A stretch of DNA of 64,000 nucleotides, taken from positions 1,178,001 through 1,242,000 of the forward strand of contig JAWKUN010000004.1 of the NCBI GenBank assembly GCA_041398565.1, read 5' to 3'. Source of the DNA: DATGPD01 sp041398565. Its GTDB lineage: Bacteria; Planctomycetota; UBA1135; UBA2386. Below are positions 57,376 to 64,000 of this stretch, in pieces. Within the stretch, counting starts at the first letter, position 1, and the number at the start of each line of letters is the position of its first letter. The translations under genes and the position numbers were made by a program. The notes under the pieces were generated by a model, which saw only the letters and a program-made list of their open reading frames with translations, searched no databases and was not told the DNA's origin.

Positions 57376-57933
57376 GTGACCGACGCCGAAACGCAGCTTG
57401 CCGGGTTCTTCGCGCGCTACGAGCCGGCGATCGCCAGGCTCGGGAAGGCGCTGCGCACCAAGCTCCGTGCCCGGCTCCCCGGTCTGTCGGAGATCGTCTA
57501 CCTGTACGAGCGCCAGCGCTCGCTGGTGATCTCGTACTCGCCTACCGAGCACGGCTACCAAGCGGTGTGCACGCTGGCGCTGTACCCGGAGCAGGTGAAG
57601 CTCTTCTTCGCGCGCGGCCCCCTGTTGTCGAAGGCGGACCCGAACAAGCTGCTCCGAGGCACCGGCAAGATGGTGCGCTACGTGCCGATGGACAAGGCCG
57701 CAGACTTCGATCGCGCGGAGATCGAAGCGCTGATGGTCGCGGCACTGGGCCTCGCCAAGCTGCGTCCCGCGGCCGGTGGCGAGCGCGCGTTGATCATCAA
57801 GGCCGACGAGCAGAGGAAGCGCGCGACGCGCACGAGCAAGGCTGCAAGCCGAGCCTCCCCGACCCAGCGGAAGACAACCCAGCGGAAGACAACCCAGCGC
57901 CAGACAAGTCGGCCGAAGACGACGCGGCCCTGA
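57376..57933 (+). CDS. DUF1801 domain protein with Thr/Gln/Lys-rich tail
   Basis: 185 residues from a GTG. The N-terminal 120 residues (QLAGFFARYEPAIARLGKALRTKL, YEPAIARLGKALR, LLSKADPNKLLRGTGKMVRYVPM) fit the DUF1801 domain of unknown function, which usually spans about 110 residues and is often near phosphoribosyl or sugar genes. The C-terminal 60 residues are a Lys/Arg/Thr-rich tail containing the unit TQRKT repeated three times, encoded by an imperfect 15-bp tandem repeat. The tail is likely a DNA/RNA-binding extension or a slippage product. Confidence 0.72.
   Translation: MTDAETQLAGFFARYEPAIARLGKALRTKLRARLPGLSEIVYLYERQRSLVISYSPTEHGYQAVCTLALYPEQVKLFFARGPLLSKADPNKLLRGTGKMVRYVPMDKAADFDRAEIEALMVAALGLAKLRPAAGGERALIIKADEQRKRATRTSKAASRASPTQRKTTQRKTTQRQTSRPKTTRP
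57862..57906 (+). repeat. 15-bp tandem repeat encoding TQRKT units
   Basis: Three copies of acccagcggaagaca, the third with two changes, in frame with the DUF1801 gene tail. Confidence 0.75.
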
Positions 57934-58043
57934 TCCCACCGTCGCCCGCGCCGCTGGCGCGTCGTCGGACCGGAGGACTTGCTGCTGGAGCGGGCCGCCG
58001 CGCCGCGGCGGTACGCGACACGCCCGAACCCTTGCCCGAACAG

Positions 58044-58066
58044 TTCTCGCGCCTACGGCGCGAGAA
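58044..58066 (-). terminator. Perfect hairpin just past tRNA-Pro
   Basis: TTCTCGCGCC-tac-GGCGCGAGAA on the plus strand; on the minus strand it lies 2 bp after the encoded CCA end of tRNA-Pro. There is no T-run, but position and stability suggest a terminator or processing hairpin. Confidence 0.5.
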
Positions 58067-58068
58067 AC

Positions 58069-58145
<77 letters not shown>

Positions 58146-58291
58146 ACCGGATCAGCCGTCGGCTGAAGGCGCGGGAACATACTTGGCGCGGCGACCAGGT
58201 CAAGTCGCTCGCCGAAGTTCGCCGCGTTTGCGGTTCCCCGGGCCGGCGCCGCTCGCTACGAACGGGACCGGCGTCCCTGCGGCCCACGCAC

Positions 58292-59671
58292 ATGCACGAG
58301 CAGGAAAGGAAGTCCCTTTTGGCCCCCGAGCTTCGCGAGCTCCTGCAAGAGGGGCGGGCGGAGGCCTTGCAGGACGTTCTCGGCGACCTGCACCCCGCCG
58401 ACGCCGCGGAGCAGCTGGCCGGGCTCGCGACCGACGAGATCATCGGCATCTTCGGTCTCCTCGACCTCGACCTCACCAAGGACGTGTTCAGCTACCTCGC
58501 CCCCGACGTGCAGGAGGGCATCGTGCTCGGCGGCGGACGCGACATCGTCAAGGCCCTGATCTCGGCCCTGTCCTCCGACGACCGGGCCGAGTTCCTCGAC
58601 CACCTGGACGAGCGCGTGCGCGATCAGGTCTTCCCGCTGCTGTCGCGCGTCGTGCGCGAAGACCTGGTGCACCGCGAACGCTTCGAGCCCAACCAGGTCG
58701 GCGCCTTCATGAGCACCGAGTACTGCGTGCTCGACCAGAAGATGAGGATCCCCGAGGCGATCGAGGCGGTGCGGCGACAGGCACCGAGCCGCGAGACGAT
58801 CTACTACAGCTACGTCGTCGACTCGGAGGGCAAGCTCATCGGCTTCCTGTCGCTGCGCGACCTGCTCATCGCCCGGGCGCACCAGACCGTGGGCAGCATC
58901 ATGAAGCAGAAGGCGGTGCTCTCGGTGCAGGTCGACGCGGACCAGAGCGAGGCGGCGCGGCTGATCCGTGAGTACGACCTGATCGCCGTGCCGGTGGTCG
59001 ACGAGACCGGCAAGCTGGTCGGCCTGGTCACACATGACGACGCGGCGGACATCGGCCAAGAGGAGCACACCGAGGAAGTCGAGAAGATGGTCGGTGTGAC
59101 CGGCGAGACCGAGGCCACCGGCTACATGGAGGAGTCGGTCCTCAGCCAGCTGCGCCGGCGCAGCCCGATGATCGTCTTTCTCGCCTGTTTCTGGTTCTTC
59201 ACCGCCTCGGTCATCAAGAGCTTCGAGCACACCCTGGTGTCGCAGCCGGTGCTGTTGGCCCTGCTGCCGATGGTGATGGCGACCGGCGGCATGATCGGCT
59301 CGCAGGCCAGCTCCCTCATCATCCGTGGCCTGGCGATCGGCCACCTCTCGCCGCGTGAGCTGCCCATGGTGCTGTGGAAGGAACTGCGGGTGAGCGGCGG
59401 CACGGCCCTGGCGCTGAGCGGAGTGGCATTCGCGCAGGCCTGGGTGCTGGGGGGAAGCACCGTGCAGGAACTCATGCCGGTGGCGCTGGCCATCGCCGTG
59501 GCCATGGCGGTGGACGTGCTGTGTGCGGCCCTGTTCGGCGCGACCGTGCCCATCCTGGTCAAGGCCCTGCGCGGCGACCCGGCACTGTTCTCGGTACCGT
59601 CGGTGACCGCGCTGACCGATCTGTCGGGGGCGTCGATCTACATCATGGTCGTCACGGCCATGTTGCCGTGA
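58292..59671 (+). CDS. mgtE: MgtE-type magnesium transporter
   Basis: 459 residues. The N-terminal superhelical domain (about 1-130) is the Mg2+-sensing N domain. Two CBS domains follow (about 135-255; with GKLIGFLSLRDLLIA and LVGLVTHDDAADI). Then five membrane spans (about 285-459) include the pore segment with TGGMIGSQASSL. In low Mg2+ the cytoplasmic domains open the channel. The N-terminus lacks a signal peptide, as expected. Length (450) is standard. Confidence 0.94.
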   Translation: MHEQERKSLLAPELRELLQEGRAEALQDVLGDLHPADAAEQLAGLATDEIIGIFGLLDLDLTKDVFSYLAPDVQEGIVLGGGRDIVKALISALSSDDRAEFLDHLDERVRDQVFPLLSRVVREDLVHRERFEPNQVGAFMSTEYCVLDQKMRIPEAIEAVRRQAPSRETIYYSYVVDSEGKLIGFLSLRDLLIARAHQTVGSIMKQKAVLSVQVDADQSEAARLIREYDLIAVPVVDETGKLVGLVTHDDAADIGQEEHTEEVEKMVGVTGETEATGYMEESVLSQLRRRSPMIVFLACFWFFTASVIKSFEHTLVSQPVLLALLPMVMATGGMIGSQASSLIIRGLAIGHLSPRELPMVLWKELRVSGGTALALSGVAFAQAWVLGGSTVQELMPVALAIAVAMAVDVLCAALFGATVPILVKALRGDPALFSVPSVTALTDLSGASIYIMVVTAMLP

Positions 59672-59726
59672 CCGGCGGGCCGGACGAAGCCGACCGCCGC
59701 AAGCGCCAGCGAACTGGCCGTCCGGA

Positions 59727-61481
59727 TCAGGCCTCCGGCTCGGGCGGCTGAGGCGCTCCGGCCGACTCCGGGGGCTTGGTCTCCGGGGACTGGATCTCCG
59801 GTGGATGGGCCTCCGGTGGATGAGACGACTCGGCCGGGTGCGACTCCGGGCCAACGGAGTTCGAAGGAGGCGTCTCGGGCGCCTCCTCGGCCACGCCCGG
59901 CTGCGCAGCCGGGAGGGCACCCGAAGCCGGCGGCTCGCTGGCTCCCGGGGCACGCGGCCTGGCATCGGTGTCCGCCGCTTCGACCGCGCCTGCCTCCTCC
60001 GCGCGGCGCAGGCGCTCGCGTAGGTGCATGCGAAACTCGCCGCGCTCCTCCGGGTCGGCTTGACGCCAGCGCCCTTGGGTCGTGCGCTTGCTCACGTTGG
60101 CCTGGCTCATCACCACCGACGTCACGTGTTTGGCGTCGGGGGTGAACACGTGCACTCGGTGCTTGGGCCCCACCACGACGATGGTGCCCTGCGAGTCGTC
60201 GAACAACAGGTCGCCGTCCTTCACGTTGGTGGCATCCTCGCTCGCCTTCGGAGTCGGCCGCTGCCCCTCCTCGGCGCGCTGGGTGGCGTGATGCGTGCGC
60301 CGGTCCAAACGCCGCGAGCGGCCGACGATCTGGCGGACCAGGTCTTGCAGCAGCGGCGCCACGAACTCCTCCTCGTCGGTGCGGTCGCCGTTCTTGGCCT
60401 TGCCGGCCAGCTGCAGCGCAGCCTCGTCGAGGCGGCGCTGGAACCGGTGCAACATCTGCGGCACGGTCGGGTCGGCGATGTCGAGCACGTCGACGGCGCC
60501 GACGACGTGCAGGCGCAGGCGTGGCGTGCCGTCCAGCGTGGTGCCGCGCAGGATCTGGAACGAGAACGCCGCCTTGTGGTCGGCATTGAGGACCGGGAAC
60601 AGGCCGGCGTTGACCTGGCCGAGGATGTGGTAGACCGGCGACGCCTTGCCGAACTCGGCGAGCTGCGCCGTGCGCAGCACCCGGCCCTGGGTGACGTAGG
60701 CGAGAATCACATCCCTGCCTGCCAGCAGGTCGTCGAGCGCCGGATCCTTGCGCTCGATGGCCAGCGTCACGAAGTCGACGAAGGACGGACGGCCGGTGCT
60801 GGAGTAGCCATCGAAGACCTCGCGCGGTCCCCGGGGCCGCGAGGTCTCCGCCGTCGCCGACTCGCTGAAGTAGCAGTAGACCGACCCCGGCACCAACGCC
60901 CGGTCGTGCTCGCGCACCTCGCGCACACGCTTGAGGACTTGCTCGATCGCCTCGTTGGCCGCGACCGCGCCGTCACGGCGAGCGTCCAGGGGCACGCGCA
61001 GGGTCAGGTCGACGAAACGAGGCCAGCTGAGGAAGTCCACACCTTCGGCCCGCAGCAGGCTCTCGGCCATCGCCGACAACTCGCTGATCGCCAGCACCGC
61101 CGAGTGGCCCGGCCGGCGCCGGCGGCGCCCCGCACCGCGGTCGCCGCCACGGTCGGAACCACGGTCGGGACCACGGTCGGGACCGACCGAGCGCTCACGG
61201 CGCGGCCGGCGGGCCTGCGGCGCTGCAGCCGTAGCGGCCTCGTCCGGGGCGGCGCCGCCTTCCTCGGGCTTCTTGCCGCGGCGGCGGCGACGACGCCGCT
61301 TCCGCCGCGGCTCGCCGCCGGACTCCGGACCACCGGACTCGCCGCTTTCGGGAGCCGAGGCCGCACGGTCCGACGGCGGTGTGCCTTCGCTGTCCGGCGT
61401 CGGGGGCGTCCCCCCCTCGATCGGACCGGATCGCTCCACGGAATCGGGCTGAGGCGTCGAGGCGTCGCTCACGAGTGCCAT
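59727..61481 (-). CDS. Arg-rich hypothetical protein with Pro/Glu-rich tail
   Basis: 584 residues. The N-terminal 130 residues are disordered: Pro/Ser/Glu-rich, then a block of about ten consecutive Arg/Lys, then repeats PDRGPDRGSDRGGDRG. Residues about 130-500 look folded and contain AISELSAMAESLLRAEG and VRLVCATNRALD-unlike sequence, mostly helical with beta strands such as GTIVVVGPKHRVHVFTP. The C-terminal 80 residues are Pro/Glu-rich with repeating S/P-P-E units. No family is recognised. The Arg-rich block suggests RNA or DNA binding. It is convergent with mgtE and divergent from cbs. Confidence 0.6.
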   Translation of the reverse strand: MALVSDASTPQPDSVERSGPIEGGTPPTPDSEGTPPSDRAASAPESGESGGPESGGEPRRKRRRRRRRGKKPEEGGAAPDEAATAAAPQARRPRRERSVGPDRGPDRGSDRGGDRGAGRRRRRPGHSAVLAISELSAMAESLLRAEGVDFLSWPRFVDLTLRVPLDARRDGAVAANEAIEQVLKRVREVREHDRALVPGSVYCYFSESATAETSRPRGPREVFDGYSSTGRPSFVDFVTLAIERKDPALDDLLAGRDVILAYVTQGRVLRTAQLAEFGKASPVYHILGQVNAGLFPVLNADHKAAFSFQILRGTTLDGTPRLRLHVVGAVDVLDIADPTVPQMLHRFQRRLDEAALQLAGKAKNGDRTDEEEFVAPLLQDLVRQIVGRSRRLDRRTHHATQRAEEGQRPTPKASEDATNVKDGDLLFDDSQGTIVVVGPKHRVHVFTPDAKHVTSVVMSQANVSKRTTQGRWRQADPEERGEFRMHLRERLRRAEEAGAVEAADTDARPRAPGASEPPASGALPAAQPGVAEEAPETPPSNSVGPESHPAESSHPPEAHPPEIQSPETKPPESAGAPQPPEPEA

Positions 61482-61632
61482 CTTGGAGCCACGCGGCCCA
61501 CAGCCAATGCGGCGAGGGCGAATTTTTGCGCAGCGACCGGGCGTCGACCGACCACCGCCACCGACTCCTTCCGGCTCACGCTTGCCGCCGCGCCGCCGCG
61601 CGTCAAGCTAGGCGCCGACTCCCGGTTCCGTC

Positions 61633-63006
61633 ATGAACAAGATCCACCCCTCCATCCTCAGCGCCGTCGGCGGCACCCCGGTCGTCGAACTGGCCCGCAT
61701 CGGCCGCAACCTGCCATGCACGCTTCTCGGCAAGTGCGAGTTCATGAACCCGGGTGGCTCGGTGAAGGACCGCATCGGCGTGCGCATGCTGCTCGACGCC
61801 GAGGCAACGGGGCGCATCAAGCCCGGTGACACGCTCATCGAGCCCACCTCCGGCAACACGGGCATCGGCCTGGCCATGGCGGCCGCGGTGCGCGGCTACC
61901 GCATGATCATCACCATGCCGGAGAAGATGAGCCGCGAGAAGCAGGTGGTGCTGGAGGCGCTCGGCGCCGAGATCATCCGCACCCCCACCGAGGCGGCGTG
62001 GGACGCGCCGGAGAGCCACATCGGCGTCGCCAAGCGGCTGCACGAAGTGATCCCCAACAGCCACATCCTCGACCAGTACGGCAACCCCAGCAATCCGCGC
62101 GCACACGAGGACGGCACCGGGGTCGAGATCGTCGAGCAGACCGGCGGCAAGCTCGACGCGGTGGTGATGACCGCCGGCACCGGCGGCACGATCACCGGCG
62201 TGGCGCGCGCGGTGAAGAAGGCGATCCCCACCTGCAAGATCATCGGCGTCGACCCCGAGGGCTCGATCCTCGCCGGCCCGGGCCCGGTGCATTCGTACAA
62301 GGTGGAGGGAATCGGCTACGACTTCATCCCCGACGTGCTCGATCGCGGTCAGGTCGATCGCTGGATCAAGTCGAACGACCGCGACTCGTTCCGCGTCGCC
62401 CGGCAGCTGATCCGCCAGGAGGGCCTCCTGGTCGGCGGCTCCTCGGGAGCGGCCGCGTGGGCAGCGATGCAGGTGGCGAAGGACTTCGGCCCCGGGGCCC
62501 GCATCCTGGTGATCCTGCCGGACTCGATCCGCAACTACCTGACCAAGTTCGTCGACGACCGCTGGATGCGCGAAAACGGCTTCGACGACGCCGACTGGGG
62601 CGAGCACCGCATCGCCGAGATCCTGCGCGCGATGCCGCGCCGCGACGTCATCTGTGTCGACGTCGGCGACAAGCTCGGCGACGCGCTCAAGACCTTCCGT
62701 TCGCGCGGCATCTCCCAGATGCCGGTCACCGACCAGCAGAGGCTGGCAGGCATCATCACCGAGGCCGACGTGCTGCGCGTGCTGGTCGAGGGCCACGCCG
62801 ACAACGACACCGCCATCGCCGAGGTCATGGAGCGCAAGGTGAGCACAGTGGCACCCGACGCCGAGTCCCGCGAGCTGCCGCGCATCTTCGAGCGTGGCGA
62901 GGTCGCCCTGGTCGTGGGACCCGAGCGCAACATCCTGGGCATCCTCACCAAGCTCGACCTCATCGAGTACCTGGCGAAGCGTCCGGAGCTTGGATCGCCA
63001 GCGTAG
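61633..63006 (+). CDS. cbs: Cystathionine beta-synthase with C-terminal CBS-domain pair
   Basis: 457 residues. The PLP lysine is K45 in NPGGSVKDR, with SGNTG (73-77) for the alpha-carboxylate and GTGGTITGVA for the PLP phosphate. The C-terminal pair of CBS domains (about 335-455, with GISQMPVTDQQRLAGIITEADVLRV) resembles the AdoMet-regulated eukaryotic enzyme and some bacterial ones. It condenses serine and homocysteine to cystathionine (or releases H2S). No cystathionine gamma-lyase gene is adjacent. The CBS pair suggests adenosyl ligand control. Confidence 0.9.
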   Translation: MNKIHPSILSAVGGTPVVELARIGRNLPCTLLGKCEFMNPGGSVKDRIGVRMLLDAEATGRIKPGDTLIEPTSGNTGIGLAMAAAVRGYRMIITMPEKMSREKQVVLEALGAEIIRTPTEAAWDAPESHIGVAKRLHEVIPNSHILDQYGNPSNPRAHEDGTGVEIVEQTGGKLDAVVMTAGTGGTITGVARAVKKAIPTCKIIGVDPEGSILAGPGPVHSYKVEGIGYDFIPDVLDRGQVDRWIKSNDRDSFRVARQLIRQEGLLVGGSSGAAAWAAMQVAKDFGPGARILVILPDSIRNYLTKFVDDRWMRENGFDDADWGEHRIAEILRAMPRRDVICVDVGDKLGDALKTFRSRGISQMPVTDQQRLAGIITEADVLRVLVEGHADNDTAIAEVMERKVSTVAPDAESRELPRIFERGEVALVVGPERNILGILTKLDLIEYLAKRPELGSPA

Positions 63007-63132
63007 CGACCCGGCGTTCAGCGGTGGAGTCTGGCTCCATTCGCTGCAAGGCTGGAGCGAGGGCGACGACCTCGGTCGACCGCCCATCAGGACGTCGAGC
63101 GGCGCGCGACGCGCATGCGGTGTCTCCGCCAG

Positions 63133-63408
63133 CTACACCGAACGCGGCAGCCGCCAGCTCAACCAGGCGAGGACGAGACCCATGGGCGCGCCCAAGAACA
63201 CGAAGACCGGCAGCGGCCCGCGCTGCTCGGGCGGGGCGACGACGAGCATGCGGAAAGTGACGATCGATGTCACGCCGAGCGCCAGGTAGCAGGCAGCGCC
63301 CAGGCGATCGATGGCAAAGCGCGGGCGCGGCGGCGCGAGTTGCAGCACGACCCAGACGGCGAGCAGCAACGTACACACGCCCGCGCAGAGGTTGACGGCG
63401 GTTGGCAC
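63133..63408 (-). CDS. Small membrane protein, unknown
   Basis: 91 residues from a GTG with three hydrophobic spans (VNLCAGVCTLLLAVWVVLQL, YLALGVTSIVTFRMLVV and VFVFLGAPMGLVLAWLSW). No family is recognised. The element R1 copy B lies 48 bp upstream of its start. Codon choice (GC at third positions) matches the surroundings, supporting a real gene, but evidence is modest. Confidence 0.45.
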   Translation of the reverse strand: MPTAVNLCAGVCTLLLAVWVVLQLAPPRPRFAIDRLGAACYLALGVTSIVTFRMLVVAPPEQRGPLPVFVFLGAPMGLVLAWLSWRLPRSV

Positions 63409-63455
63409 GGACGCAGTCTAGGAGTCCGCGTCGCGGGAGCAGCCGCGGCCGACCC

Positions 63456-63568
63456 GTGAATGTCGGTTCAGGTGGTCCGGCTGAATCTCCCAGCAGGTTG
63501 GGCCACCTGTCGAGATTCGGTCGTGCCGAGTTGGGACAGGCGCGACTCCGCCGCGGAATCCCGTGACG
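63456..63568 (+). repeat. Dispersed structured element R1, copy B
   Basis: Matches 6945-7059. The core can fold as the same three-way junction: CCCAGC (63489-63494)/GTTGGG (63530-63535, with one G-U), AGGT (63495-63498)/ACCT (63505-63508) and TTCGG (63516-63520)/CCGAG (63526-63530, sharing one base). The 107 bp between it and 63676 hold a CCCCTC-ggaca-GAGGGG hairpin and no gene. Confidence 0.65.
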
Positions 63569-63675
63569 CGCACCCCTCGGACAGAGGGGCTGGGCTTCTC
63601 GGCACCCTGTGCCGTGTCGGCGGCAGAGATCGGCGAGCGGCTCGGCCGTACGGAGGCTCGGCGCCGATGCCGGAC

Positions 63676-64000
63676 TCAACGCCCAGCGAGCAACTCGCGC
63701 GCCAGAGCACGTGCCGCAACCGTGAGGCTCTGGCCGGGCGGCACCGTGCGCCCCACCTTGTCGTCCAGGCGCAGGGTGAAGCCGTCCCAGGTGAAGCGCA
63801 GCGCCAGTAGCGCGTTCGCTTCCGCCTCGAACTCGAAGCCGGCGCGCTCGCGCGCGAACACCGCCACTGCCGCGTCGGCCGCACCCAGCCCCACCAGCAG
63901 CGGCAGCTGGGCGATGCCGCCCACGTGCACCTTCTGCTGCCGGAGGCTCTCGGCGTCGAGCCGGCGCCCATCGCGTGCCAACAAGCCGTGTAGCACGCCG
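63676..64000 (-). CDS. Partial hypothetical protein at the right edge
   Basis: The last 107 or so residues of a gene that runs off the right edge; the true start is outside. The visible part has a LPLLVGLGAADAAVAVFARER segment and ends ARALARELLAGR. Not recognised. The small hairpin at 63573-63589 lies downstream of its stop. Confidence 0.5.
   Translation of the reverse strand, partial: GVLHGLLARDGRRLDAESLRQQKVHVGGIAQLPLLVGLGAADAAVAVFARERAGFEFEAEANALLALRFTWDGFTLRLDDKVGRTVPPGQSLTVAARALARELLAGR

Noticed and set aside
59727..61481. RNase E/G-like identity for the Arg-rich protein
   Set aside because: The polybasic N-terminus resembles it, but no S1 domain or catalytic DNase-like motif was found.

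Overview
The window is about 64 kb of very GC-rich chromosomal DNA with dense, mostly housekeeping gene content. Several signs point to Planctomycetota, possibly a deep lineage of that phylum. There is a TPR protein carrying two copies of the RNA polymerase alpha C-terminal domain, a type I recall from planctomycetes. There are also large secreted beta-propeller and beta-helix proteins with short signal peptides ending in A-Q, two ECF sigma/membrane anti-sigma pairs, and GTG/TTG starts are common. This assignment is an inference from gene content; the window has no rRNA. Part of one region (41.9-44.5 kb) reads like lower-quality assembly.

Layout, left to right. 0-2.6 kb: the 5' part of a zinc-finger/FecR/carboxypeptidase-regulatory anti-sigma-type protein, translationally coupled to an ECF sigma factor. 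2.8-4.2 kb: two convergent enzyme look-alikes, a GmhB-like HAD protein and a threonine-deaminase-like protein, both lacking key catalytic residues. 4.2-7.4 kb: a lipoprotein class A beta-lactamase-like hydrolase, ComF, a membrane protein and a DUF486 protein. 7.7-9.8 kb: an actin-fold ATPase and a coiled-coil partner. 10-16 kb: ssb, a PilZ protein and a translation cluster (prmC, prfA, rpmE, maf, rpsP). 16-20 kb: a secreted beta-propeller protein on the opposite strand, sitting between rpsP and ffh. 20-26 kb: a CPA/TrkA antiporter, murA, a GT4 glycosyltransferase and a secreted beta-helix protein. 26-32 kb: the TPR/alpha-CTD protein, ruvA, mnmG and a HEAT/TPR secreted protein. 32-37 kb: tig-clpP-clpX-rlmN. 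37-40.5 kb: a PDZ protein, a second ECF sigma/anti-sigma pair and accA. 40.7-46.5 kb: a dynamin-like GTPase and purL-purQ, with the GTPase and purL frameshifted. 46.8-50 kb: an NtrC-type regulator coupled to a Fur-family regulator, then purD. 50-58 kb: an SGNH hydrolase, an endo/exonuclease-phosphatase, phosphofructokinase, an acyl-CoA dehydrogenase, a DUF7948-like secreted protein and a DUF1801 protein. 58-64 kb: tRNA-Pro(CGG), mgtE, an Arg-rich protein, cystathionine beta-synthase and two small or partial genes.

The most unusual signals are non-coding. Two different dispersed elements each occur twice, about 39 and 56 kb apart (R2 at 7.5/46.7 kb; R1 at 6.9/63.5 kb). Each can fold into the same set of helices in both copies, and several differences between copies are G-U/Watson-Crick exchanges that only preserve pairing in a plus-strand RNA. 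A third signal is an orphan minus-strand intrinsic terminator with an upstream promoter-like pair at 51.3-51.5 kb, suggesting a small RNA of about 170 nt.

Coordinates of CDS starts are my choice from start codon, Shine-Dalgarno sequence, signal peptide and family length. Family names come from recalled motif patterns, with no database search.
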